Part shown: one piece after another, positions 49,041 through 57,056 of the stretch
Numbering within the stretch: the first letter of the stretch is position 1
Layout: each line of letters opens with the position of its first letter
NCBI GenBank assembly: GCA_034412795.1
Contig: DAOUMD010000068.1
Location: 45,021 to 109,020, forward strand
Reading direction: 5' to 3'
DNA length: 64,000 bases
Origin: JAUVPY01 sp034412795
Lineage (GTDB): Bacteria > Chloroflexota > Anaerolineae > 4572-78 > NAK82
The notes under the pieces: generated by a model
The model's database searches: none
What the model saw: only the letters and a program-made list of their open reading frames with translations
Told to the model about the DNA's origin: nothing
Position numbers and translations under genes: made by a program

Positions 49041-52000
49041 TCATTCGCTGTCCCCGAGATGGACCTCTTCATCTTGGGCCAGGATGAAGACACGTGATGA
49101 GGGCGGGAAGAGCGAGTTCAAGACTCTCACCGGATCAGGTACATTGAACCCGATATCTGTTGAGGAAAATGTTTCCCGGAGTGCTTCACAGGCAGGCTTG
49201 GGCGTTCCATCCCCATACAAGAGACTATATCCAGCTTTCTCGTCTCCCTCAGGTAAACCCCGGCTCAAGTTCCACACGGTGAACCCTCTCAACCAGGGGA
49301 ATTCGTCTCGCGTTTTCAACCAGGCACGCACCAAATAGTCCGCTTGCTCTTGCGGGGTGACGGTCAGCCAGGCGTGCTCATCCCTGCCTTGTGTCGTCCA
49401 GCCGACTTCGGTGGCCCAGACAGGCTTTGATCCATCCCCGTTGGCTTCCATGGTGGCGTGGAGGTCCAGTACCCGGTTCATATTGAGCCCACCATGAGCG
49501 CCAGGTGGGTCGTCAGGCGGATAGGCAAAGCCATAGGGATGAGCACCGAGGGCGTCGAAAAACGGACGCGCCCCAGCCTGATACATTTCTTTCAGGAAGG
49601 CCCGGTCGTCCATAGCCTGTTCATTTAGTACGCGTGTGCTTGTTTGGGTTCCTGTATTGGTAGGCGCCAATCCGGCGCTAATCACCAACGCAAAAGGATC
49701 GTTCTGTTTGACGACAATATATGCGCGTTGCAGTAGCTGTGTATAGGCGACTGGATCAGGTGCTGCCCCCCATTCGGCGGCCAGATTCGGTTCATTCCAG
49801 ATGATGTACCCCTGGATGCGCCCTTGATAGCGTCTGGTAACTGCCTCAACAAATCTCAAATACGCATCTACATCGAAGGGAGTTGTGTAGCCCCCGGCCG
49901 CTACCTCCTTCGGTTGCATAGCCCACTCAGGTGGGTGATCAAGACGTATAACCAAGTCGAGGCCATAGAAGTCTGCGGCCTGCACCAAAAAGTCAGGATA
50001 CTCCCAGTGCCATTCACCTTGCGTTGGTTCGATCTCCTCCCAGGAAAGCACCTGAACTACCGTCCGAAATCCAGTATCCTTGGCTTGTCGCAAAAGACTA
50101 TCGTCAGCTCTAAGGGTGTGTACTGCTGGTAAGGATCGGACTTGGGGATACCGTGTTGATAGGGAGAACATACGTTCCAGCCAAATTTGATTCGTTGACC
50201 CCTCCCATATTCCGCTCCAAGGCGATATCTCGGACGGCGGGCAGGCCATATCTCTACCTCGGAATAGACCCCGGTCGGTGGCGACATAGACAGTCTTTTC
50301 CTCAGTATCGGTCAATAGGGCGTTGATACTGGAATCGGCCGGGATGTCAGAGACCTGATGCCAGGTATGCCCTTCGTCACAGGATTTGTACAGACCGGCA
50401 TATCGGGTGCCGGCGTAGATATGGCCTTTTGGTAGCACGGCCAGCGATGTCACTGTGTGGTTGATCGCCTTGGCAGCACAGCGATGCCAATGGTTCCCAT
50501 CCTGCCGGCAGAATAGTCCTCCAGTTGCTCCAACATAACCTGCCTTGCCTTCTGAATCAAAGGCGACGGCAAAGATGCTCTGGTTCTCGAGAGGTAGAGA
50601 GTCCCGTTTCCACAGGTTTCGTTGTCGATCCCAGCTAAAGAGCCCATCCTGGGTCCCGGCCCAAAGCTCCCCGGACGGAGAGCGAGTCATTGATAGCACT
50701 ACGTGATGTGTTTCCATCCCTTCCCAACGCGCTTCCCAGGTTTCTCCTCCGTCTTGGCTCTCGTAGACACGCTCGAAAGCCAGCCGGATAAACACGTGGT
50801 TGGCATCCTCGGGGTCCACCAGGACGCCGGGCATTGCAACTGGTGTCAGGTCGGAAATCACTTCCTCCCACGTCTTTCCACCGTCTGTGGTCCGCACCAG
50901 ACCACTTTGCATACCGGCGTGGATCGTAGGATAGGTGTCGTTGATCGAGAAGGCGTAGAAATGTTTATGCCTGAAGGCTGGAGCTGTGGGCTCCCATTTA
51001 TCGTGCCCAGGAGGTCTTCGATGAAGGCCTGACGGCGTTGCTGCCAGTATGCCCCCTTCACCGTCCCAAGCAAGGGCTTCGACTTCGACTCTTCCCAGTC
51101 CCTTCTGGTGTCGTTGCCAGGTTTTCCCCTGGTCGATGCTCCGATAGACACCTTCTCGAGTAGCCGCATATAACACATAACCATCCCCCGCTTGGTGAGC
51201 GGCGATGAGATCCAGAACAGGCATTTGGGGATTCAGACCGGCGTCACTCTCCTGTGGAAAATCCCACGTTTGCCCGCCGTCCTGTGACCGGGCAACGCGC
51301 CCGGTCAACCCCGCATAGAGGGCACCATCCGGGGCCAGGGCAAAGGCATAGACGTGATTATCCAGCTCCGAGACCGACTGCCAGGTACGACCGAAATCCT
51401 CAGAATGATACACTTGCCTCGATGTACTGGCATAGACCCAATGGCCTTTGTCCTGGTCTACCATCAGAGCCGTAATATATTCCTCCTGCCAATCTGGCAC
51501 CTGGAGCCACTTTTCACCGCCGTCGTAGCTTACCCAGAGGCCGTTGCCAGCAGTGCCCAAGAAAACGTGACGGCCTGTGGGAGATACGGCGACTGTTAAA
51601 GCTCGGGGTTCCTGTCGAATGCACGTCCAGCTCTCATCCTCTTCCAGGCGGAATAAGCCTTCTCCCGCCTGGACAGCATAGACATGCCCGGCCTCATCCA
51701 ACCACAATGAAAAGATCGGCTTATCGAGATCAGGATCTGGCTGCCAGGCGCTTGAGGCCGCCAACCGGAAGAATAGCCCGCCCGCCGTCCCTGCCCACCA
51801 GCCTTGATGTTTGGTATCTGGCATAAGGGTGAAGACTGGATGGTTGAAAGGTCCCGCTAGGTCTTCTGCTTGGCCCTCCCATTCCCAGGTCCCACCGCCA
51901 TCCGTAGAACGCCATAAGCCTGGTAGGCTATAAGTTCCAGCGTACAAGGTGCTAGGATGCTCTGGGTCTACAGCCAAGCTCAATACGGGAGCAAAAGAAG

Positions 52001-52229
52001 GCAGCCCATCATCCCAGTGTTCCCAATTGGAGGAGGCAGTAGAGGTGGTCACCTTGGATCCGATTCGTGCCCCATAAGGGGTGCTTTGGGGAGGGGAATG
52101 CCATTTATTGGGGAGAAAGGCTGTAGTGAAGATGAGTATTATAGATAAAGCGAGACGGCGGAGAAGCGCAAAGGCCGAGGCCCATGTTATCAACAACTCG
52201 CGCGAATCCAATATCGATTGAGTACTCAT
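49041..52229 (-). CDS. Exported BNR-repeat protein with a C-terminal glycoside hydrolase domain
   Basis: The 1062-residue protein starts with a hydrophobic export segment (about 20-40). Residues 70-680 contain many BNR/sortilin-like blades (STDGGGTWEWEG, SQDGGQTWDF, TTDGGKTWEEV), forming one or more beta-propellers. Residues about 690-1040 are a clan-A glycoside hydrolase TIM barrel with acid/base Glu813 in WNEPN and nucleophile Glu941 in WATEVGW. The ATG at 52229 is preferred to a TTG at 52244. It ends at TGA 49043-49041, and a galactose-binding-like domain continues in frame beyond. It probably degrades or remodels an extracellular glycan. Confidence 0.8.
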   Translation of the reverse strand: MSTQSILDSRELLITWASAFALLRRLALSIILIFTTAFLPNKWHSPPQSTPYGARIGSKVTTSTASSNWEHWDDGLPSFAPVLSLAVDPEHPSTLYAGTYSLPGLWRSTDGGGTWEWEGQAEDLAGPFNHPVFTLMPDTKHQGWWAGTAGGLFFRLAASSAWQPDPDLDKPIFSLWLDEAGHVYAVQAGEGLFRLEEDESWTCIRQEPRALTVAVSPTGRHVFLGTAGNGLWVSYDGGEKWLQVPDWQEEYITALMVDQDKGHWVYASTSRQVYHSEDFGRTWQSVSELDNHVYAFALAPDGALYAGLTGRVARSQDGGQTWDFPQESDAGLNPQMPVLDLIAAHQAGDGYVLYAATREGVYRSIDQGKTWQRHQKGLGRVEVEALAWDGEGGILAATPSGLHRRPPGHDKWEPTAPAFRHKHFYAFSINDTYPTIHAGMQSGLVRTTDGGKTWEEVISDLTPVAMPGVLVDPEDANHVFIRLAFERVYESQDGGETWEARWEGMETHHVVLSMTRSPSGELWAGTQDGLFSWDRQRNLWKRDSLPLENQSIFAVAFDSEGKAGYVGATGGLFCRQDGNHWHRCAAKAINHTVTSLAVLPKGHIYAGTRYAGLYKSCDEGHTWHQVSDIPADSSINALLTDTEEKTVYVATDRGLFRGRDMACPPSEISPWSGIWEGSTNQIWLERMFSLSTRYPQVRSLPAVHTLRADDSLLRQAKDTGFRTVVQVLSWEEIEPTQGEWHWEYPDFLVQAADFYGLDLVIRLDHPPEWAMQPKEVAAGGYTTPFDVDAYLRFVEAVTRRYQGRIQGYIIWNEPNLAAEWGAAPDPVAYTQLLQRAYIVVKQNDPFALVISAGLAPTNTGTQTSTRVLNEQAMDDRAFLKEMYQAGARPFFDALGAHPYGFAYPPDDPPGAHGGLNMNRVLDLHATMEANGDGSKPVWATEVGWTTQGRDEHAWLTVTPQEQADYLVRAWLKTRDEFPWLRGFTVWNLSRGLPEGDEKAGYSLLYGDGTPKPACEALRETFSSTDIGFNVPDPVRVLNSLFPPSSRVFILAQDEEVHLGDSE

Positions 52230-52257
52230 TTCACTTTTGGGCAATCACTGAGGGTCT

Positions 52258-52497
52258 TTACTCGCGTCGGCATGTCCTGGTCTCCGAGCAGGGGGGCGTT
52301 TCACAACGTTCTGCCTGCCCGCAGCAGGTCCGCCCTGGCGGGCGATTTCCGTGGGTCATCACGTAGGGCGCAGAGAGAAGGCGGTCCAGCCGGGTACTGC
52401 CGCAATTGGGACATACTGGTGAAGCATTCGCTCCAGAACGAACCAGTATCTCCACTTGCTTCCCGCAGCTTTTACAGCGGTATTCATAGATAGGCAT
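52258..52497 (-). CDS. FmdB-type zinc ribbon protein
   Basis: The 79-residue protein starts MPIYEYRCKSCGKQVEILVR and has the second zinc pair in CPNCGS, the CxxC_CxxC ribbon of the FmdB family. The C-terminal 25 residues add four more cysteines (CCGQAERCETPPC), more than usual, and could hold another metal. GGAGG precedes the ATG. Family members are small regulators or assembly factors of unproven function. It lies 35 bp after the Fe-S scaffold gene on the same strand. Confidence 0.85.
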   Translation of the reverse strand: MPIYEYRCKSCGKQVEILVRSGANASPVCPNCGSTRLDRLLSAPYVMTHGNRPPGRTCCGQAERCETPPCSETRTCRRE

Positions 52498-52531
52498 GTC
52501 TCACCTCCTCAACCCTTTCTCCAACTTAGTC

Positions 52532-53017
52532 CTAATCATCCAGAGCTTTGGTTCGCACCCGGGCATTTTTGTACCAGTTGGCAATGGCATCACGAAGCGT
52601 GTCTACTGCCAGATAAGCACAGTGAGTGGTTTCCTCAGGCAGGCCGCCCAGTGCAGCCAGCAATTCCTCCGGCTCGATCATGCCGGCCTCCTCCAGGGAG
52701 ACTCCTTGCACCATGGTTGTGAGCATGCTGCCGCATGCTATGCTCGGGCCGCAACCGTCGGTCATAAAACTAATTTCTTTGATGATGTCCTCATCTATTC
52801 TCTTATCGTCCAACTTCAGGTAAATCTCCATGGTGTCGCCGCATAGACCATTCAAAACCGTGCATGCATTCGGTCTATCCATCCGCCCCAGATTTCTGGG
52901 GTTATAGGCGTGTTCAATGACCTGGGGGGAGTAGATGGCTCGCGCTTGCTCGATTATCTGTCTCTGAATTTCCTCGAAAATACGTCCGTAATCAGTTGCT
53001 CTTCCTTGGTTACTCAC
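52532..53017 (-). CDS. IscU/NifU-like iron-sulfur cluster scaffold
   Basis: The 161-residue protein has the three scaffold cysteines in GLCGDTM, DGCGPSIACGS and THCAYLA and the N-terminal HAYNPRNLGRMD, as in IscU/NifU N-domain proteins, which assemble [2Fe-2S] or [4Fe-4S] clusters for transfer to targets. It starts with GTG, eight bases of which overlap the upstream radical SAM gene, and GGAG lies six bases before it. Its operon with radical SAM genes suggests that it supplies their clusters. No cysteine desulfurase is in the window. Confidence 0.88.
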   Translation of the reverse strand: MSNQGRATDYGRIFEEIQRQIIEQARAIYSPQVIEHAYNPRNLGRMDRPNACTVLNGLCGDTMEIYLKLDDKRIDEDIIKEISFMTDGCGPSIACGSMLTTMVQGVSLEEAGMIEPEELLAALGGLPEETTHCAYLAVDTLRDAIANWYKNARVRTKALDD

Positions 53018-53975
53018 AGTGGTCTCCTGAGAGAAGATTTTTATAAAGTTTCCTCATATAGAAGGTTTGCGTTTCATGCTTTATCTTGACGAGTTTGTCC
53101 TGAGCAATTAACCGCTGGACGGTGGACCAACCGGCCTGTGCCCGGGTCAGGAACTGCCTCACAGCCTCCTCCCGCATAGGGTGTACAGCCGTGATACTCA
53201 GCAGATCCTTCTCGACGTCCCCTGTAAAAGCGAATGCATCCCCTTCGTAGCCAATCAGAAGTTCCGCCTGGTTTACTTTCTGACTCAAGATCTGATAGGC
53301 GCGATTGATGACTTCCTCATTGGGAGGTCGTCCCCATTCTTCTGCAGGTGGTCTGGTGGGAATGGATAAATAGGCCGTAGTGGGGCCAAGCTGAGTTAGG
53401 AAGTCGGCAATCTCCCTAACACAATCCGCGCTGTCGTTGATACCTTCGACCAGCATCGTTTCGGTGACCAGCTCTCCCTCGAAATCGTCGGCAAATTGGA
53501 GCATACCATCCAAAATCGATGGTAACCGCAAAGTGCCATAAGGGCGATCGATCTTGCGCCAGACCTCCTCTCGTGTGGAATCTATTTTCAGTGAGACCCA
53601 GTTGGCTTTCAACAGGTCCTTTTTCACGTCCTCGCCCCAGATAAGAGAACCGTTCGTGATCACGGCGATTCTGACCCCTAACGAACTCAATAACTCGATC
53701 TCACGGCCAAGATAAAGATCCAATGTGGGCTCTCCATCGGGCACGAAGGTGAGGTAATCGACCGGTTCTCCAAATCTCCTGGCTTGTCGGACCTTATCCT
53801 CGACGGCCTTTAGTATCTCCGCTGGCTCGTAGAATGCGGAGCGCTCGACACGCATCTTTGTGGTGCGGCCCAACTGGCAGTAGGCACACGCATAAGTGCA
53901 TATTTTGGGTGGTATATTGTTCACACCCAGGCTCCGCCCAAGTCGTCTGGATGGAACTGGTCCAAAAGCGATCAC
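53010..53975 (-). CDS. Radical SAM protein, COG0731-like
   Basis: The 321-residue protein begins GPVPSRRLGRSLGVNNIPPK and has the radical SAM motif at Cys26, Cys30 and Cys33 (CTYACAYCQLG). This N-terminus is typical of the COG0731 group related to the wyosine synthase TYW1, but the group is broad and most members have no known reaction. About 70 C-terminal residues after residue 240 form a winged-helix-like segment (REEAVRQFLTRAQAGWSTVQ). It overlaps the start of the scaffold gene, so the two are co-translated. Confidence 0.82.
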   Translation of the reverse strand: MIAFGPVPSRRLGRSLGVNNIPPKICTYACAYCQLGRTTKMRVERSAFYEPAEILKAVEDKVRQARRFGEPVDYLTFVPDGEPTLDLYLGREIELLSSLGVRIAVITNGSLIWGEDVKKDLLKANWVSLKIDSTREEVWRKIDRPYGTLRLPSILDGMLQFADDFEGELVTETMLVEGINDSADCVREIADFLTQLGPTTAYLSIPTRPPAEEWGRPPNEEVINRAYQILSQKVNQAELLIGYEGDAFAFTGDVEKDLLSITAVHPMREEAVRQFLTRAQAGWSTVQRLIAQDKLVKIKHETQTFYMRKLYKNLLSGDHCE

Positions 53976-54023
53976 GGCATAACCTTATAGTGAACTATCC
54001 CCTGTCCGCATGGGTTTATTCAG

Positions 54024-54224
54024 TCACAACGCGCGCCAGACCAGAATCGTCAGTATCAGTAGAAAGTCGAGCAGTATCAGCCAACTACCTTGCATCGCCT
54101 GGCGCTTCTCTCCTGTCGCTGGGTTCTGGGCTGGCACCTTCGAGGAATTGGCTAGCGCCGACAGACAGATAACAAAGAAGAGCATTAATACTCCTAGAAA
54201 CGCAATCGCTTCAATGATATTCAT
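54024..54224 (-). CDS. Small membrane protein with two predicted spans
   Basis: The 66-residue protein begins MNIIEAIAFLGVLMLFFVIC, one membrane segment. A short loop with the charged GEKRQ follows, and then a second span WLILLDFLLILTILVW. GAAAGGAAAG lies before the ATG at 54224. I do not recognise a family. It lies between the COG0731-like radical SAM gene and a lipoprotein gene on the same strand and may be a membrane partner of one of them. Confidence 0.6.
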   Translation of the reverse strand: MNIIEAIAFLGVLMLFFVICLSALANSSKVPAQNPATGEKRQAMQGSWLILLDFLLILTILVWRAL

Positions 54225-54267
54225 TCTTGCTTTCCTTTCGTCTGTTGATGCTGCGCACCTTTGCGTT

Positions 54268-55017
54268 TCAATCGATGCGCTGCCAGTCGAGGTGGTACCA
54301 ACAGGCTTGAAGCGGGTTGAAATGGACCGGTGCTTCGGGGCTAATCGGTTGGTCCGCCACATCGAGGACCACGACGTACCACGTAGCCTCGGCTTGAAGG
54401 ATGGGAATGTCGTACTCGCCGCCTCCCTTGGTGCCGACAACCGGATAGCGATACCAGTCGTTGTAACAGGTTAGCCGTATACCGGCAAGAGGATTACCAC
54501 CGGCGTCGACGACGCGCCCAACGATGTAGCCGGGCGCTCTCGGACAACCGGGGCAAGGCTGAGATAACTCAGGCTGGGCTGTGCCCACCGGATAATAGCG
54601 ATAGGTTGCAGTCTCGGTTTCCCCTTCGCTGTCTGGGCTCGGCGTGGGGCTTGGCACAATTGGTGTGGGAGACATGGTTTTTGTAGACGTTGGTGATGGT
54701 GGTAATGGTGTGGCACTGGGTGTCGGCGTTGGTAGAGATGTGTGCGTCGGTGTCGCCGTAACGGTCGGCTTCCTGATCTCGGCGCTAGGTTGTGCATCCA
54801 GCGTTGGTGATGACCGAGCCTGGGTGGCACTGGGCATCGGCGTCGGCGACGGTGTGTGAGTCGCGCTGGATGTGAGGCTTGGAGTAGCAGTTTGGATTGC
54901 AGCCGGCGTTGGCGACGGTGCTTCGACAATTTCTCGAGTCGGTGGAGCAACACTGACGCATGCTGTTATCATCAGCAAGAGCGATATGCATATGACTGAG
55001 CGGCCTATCCCGTTCAC
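54268..55017 (-). CDS. Lipoprotein with Thr/Pro-rich linker and carboxypeptidase-regulatory-like domain
   Basis: The 249-residue protein has a lipoprotein signal, ISLLLMITAC, so it should be anchored by a lipidated cysteine outside the membrane. A long Thr/Ser/Pro-rich stalk follows (about 30-135, e.g. TPTPSATPLPPSPTSTK). A small beta domain with GYIVGRVVDAGGNPLAGIRL ends the protein; this is the pattern of the carboxypeptidase-regulatory-like fold. The GTG at 55017 is chosen because GGGTGA precedes it and it avoids most of the overlap with the DUF1858 gene. Its role is unknown; a surface-exposed binding protein is likely. Confidence 0.7.
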   Translation of the reverse strand: MNGIGRSVICISLLLMITACVSVAPPTREIVEAPSPTPAAIQTATPSLTSSATHTPSPTPMPSATQARSSPTLDAQPSAEIRKPTVTATPTHTSLPTPTPSATPLPPSPTSTKTMSPTPIVPSPTPSPDSEGETETATYRYYPVGTAQPELSQPCPGCPRAPGYIVGRVVDAGGNPLAGIRLTCYNDWYRYPVVGTKGGGEYDIPILQAEATWYVVVLDVADQPISPEAPVHFNPLQACWYHLDWQRID

Positions 55018-55018
55018 G

Positions 55019-55249
55019 TCATTCACCCAATTCAAGCGTATGCTCCACCTCAGCCGTTTGTTGAAGCTCGAGTAGGAAACGAGCGAGATCCAGGCCATAG
55101 ATCGCCGCTACGTCGGCCAGAGTCGCGAGATGGGCTATGGGGCAGCCGACACAGGCCATCCGGTGGCGGAAGAAGGTCGGAATGGTCTGTGGCCAACGCT
55201 CCATCACATCGCATACGCTGAGGTCGGATTTGAGCCTCGGGTGCTCCAT
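55019..55249 (-). CDS. DUF1858 domain protein
   Basis: The 76-residue protein shows the DUF1858 pattern: LSVCDVMERWPQTIPTFFRH, then MACVGCPIAHLATLADVAAI, with the conserved C-x-x-C-P. Such domains often accompany redox or Fe-S proteins (hybrid-cluster or Ric-type contexts), but their role is unproven. The ATG at 55249 has GAGGGGAAG upstream and is preferred to an earlier start at 55264. It is the first gene of the long minus-strand run ending at 45724 and is divergent from the signalling cluster. Confidence 0.82.
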   Translation of the reverse strand: MEHPRLKSDLSVCDVMERWPQTIPTFFRHRMACVGCPIAHLATLADVAAIYGLDLARFLLELQQTAEVEHTLELGE

Positions 55250-55362
55250 AGTTCTTCCCCTCACCCGTAGTGTACACAGAATAAAGGGCTCTGTCTTTGC
55301 GCTGGCGCAAATAGGCTGCCTGTGATTTACGCTAAATTCACAGATTCTTTACCACACTCCTA

Positions 55363-55390
55363 TTGACATCCACTCAGGGTATGGTAACCT
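55363..55390 (+). promoter_or_regulatory. Promoter of the signalling cluster
   Basis: A consensus TTGACA (55363-55368) is followed 16 bp later by TAACCT (55385-55390) with a TG one base before it (extended -10). It lies 24 bp before the kinase ATG, so the leader would be very short. Confidence 0.5.
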
Positions 55391-55414
55391 GGGATTAACG
55401 GGAGGGGGCGCCAA

Positions 55415-57040
55415 ATGAGTCACGAGACTATTCTAATCGTTGACGATAATCTCCAGATGACCGACTTCCTGGCGGGCGAACTCTTACCTGCCTTGGGTTA
55501 TGATAAGGTCTTGGTTGCCCACGATGGGAAGAGTGCGATGGAGGTGATCAGGACCCACTCGCCTGATCTCATATTGCTAGATTTTCAGCTTTCAGATACG
55601 ACGGGCCTGGAGGTGCTGCGGCGCTTGGCGAGCGAGGGGCACAATGTTCCCACCATTCTAATCACTGCCGAAGGGTCCGAGCAGATCGCTGTGGATGCCT
55701 TTCGTTTGGGCGTACAAGACTATCTCATAAAACCGGTGACGGCGGATAGCCTCAGTAGTGCTATTGCCCGTGCCCTGACGGAAACGCGCCTGCGCCGCGA
55801 GACAGAGAGACTCACGGCTAAACTGAAGCAGCAGGTGACCTGGCTGACGGCGCTTTCCAGAGTGGGGCAGGTCGTCACTTCTACCTTGGAACTGAATGAG
55901 GTGCTGCGTCGCATTGTTGAGGCCGGTGTCTACCTTACCCAGGCTGAGGAGGGGTTTCTGGCCCTCCAGGAAAATGGGAGTGATCAACTCTACCTCCGGG
56001 CGGTCAAGAACATAGATCAGGAAGAGTGCAAAACCCTGCGATCGCAAGTTAGCGATTCGTTGGTGAAAGAGGTAGTAAGCATCCGGCGTCCTCTGCGGAT
56101 GACCCGCATCTCCAACGGTCAGCTTCTCAAAGTGAGTACTGGGCTTCTGGTGCACAGCCTCCTCTATGTGCCTATCCTTCTAAAAGATAGAGTGCTAGGG
56201 GTGCTTGCAGTGGACAACCGCATCAGCAGGCAAGTCTTCACGGAAATGGATGAAACACTGCTGACTTCGCTGGCCGATTATGCTGCGGTAGCTATCGAGA
56301 ACGCTGGTTTGTATGAACGAGCTCAACAAGAGATTGTTGAGCGTATGCGGGCGGAAGTGAAAATCGAGGCCTCGCTCAAAGAGAAAGAAGTGCTACTGAA
56401 GGAGATCCACCATCGGGTCAAGAACAACCTGCAGGTCGTTTCCAGTCTTCTCAACCTCCAAACTGACTATGTAGACGATGTACAGGCTCTTGGGGTTCTC
56501 CGGGACAGCCGACACCGCATCCGCTCTATGGCCCTCATCCACGAGACGCTCTATAAATCGCAAGACCTGGCCCGGGTTGATTTCAGCGGATACATCCGAA
56601 ACCTATCGGCCTATTTGTTGCGTTCGTATGGCCAACTTGCGCAGGCCATCACCATGAACATTGAGACAGACGAGGTCTTCTTGGGTATAGATAGAGCTGT
56701 TCCATGTGGACTGATTCTAAACGAACTGCTCTCTAATTCCTTGAAACACGCTTTTCCTTCTGCCGAGGACAGGTCGTCCAACGGAGCCAGACCCGGAAAC
56801 GAAAATGCGTTCGATGGAACGAAGGGCGAAATCCACATCGAGCTACGTGCCGATAGTAACCGCCAGTTGTCTCTGGTTGTGAGCGATAACGGTGTCGGTT
56901 TTTCATCAGACTTGGATTTTCGCAACACCTCCTCCCTCGGCCTACAGCTAGTAAACACGCTTGTCGAGCAGTTGGACGGCGCTATAGAATTAAATGATAG
57001 TAGTGGCACCACCTTCCAGATTACCTTTGCCGCTTCCTAG
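55415..57040 (+). CDS. Receiver-GAF-histidine kinase (HisKA_2 type)
   Basis: The 541-residue soluble protein has an N-terminal receiver (DD near 8-10, phospho-Asp in LILLDFQLSD, lysine in LIKPV). A GAF domain follows (about 150-295). The HisKA_2 phosphoacceptor region LLKEIHHRVKNNLQVVSSLL has histidines 332-333, and the ATPase domain has LILNELLSNSLKHAF and DNGVGF. This layout takes an input phosphate, senses a ligand through GAF and passes phosphate on. GGAGGGGG precedes the ATG. It is the first gene of a plus-strand signalling cluster; its own receiver may accept phosphate from a neighbour. Confidence 0.85.
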   Translation: MSHETILIVDDNLQMTDFLAGELLPALGYDKVLVAHDGKSAMEVIRTHSPDLILLDFQLSDTTGLEVLRRLASEGHNVPTILITAEGSEQIAVDAFRLGVQDYLIKPVTADSLSSAIARALTETRLRRETERLTAKLKQQVTWLTALSRVGQVVTSTLELNEVLRRIVEAGVYLTQAEEGFLALQENGSDQLYLRAVKNIDQEECKTLRSQVSDSLVKEVVSIRRPLRMTRISNGQLLKVSTGLLVHSLLYVPILLKDRVLGVLAVDNRISRQVFTEMDETLLTSLADYAAVAIENAGLYERAQQEIVERMRAEVKIEASLKEKEVLLKEIHHRVKNNLQVVSSLLNLQTDYVDDVQALGVLRDSRHRIRSMALIHETLYKSQDLARVDFSGYIRNLSAYLLRSYGQLAQAITMNIETDEVFLGIDRAVPCGLILNELLSNSLKHAFPSAEDRSSNGARPGNENAFDGTKGEIHIELRADSNRQLSLVVSDNGVGFSSDLDFRNTSSLGLQLVNTLVEQLDGAIELNDSSGTTFQITFAAS

Positions 57041-57056
57041 GAAAGAGACGAACCTT

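Noticed and set aside
49041..49043. TGA at the end of the hydrolase gene as selenocysteine
   Set aside because: There is no redox motif around the position and no visible SECIS-like hairpin; other genes here use TGA as an ordinary stop.
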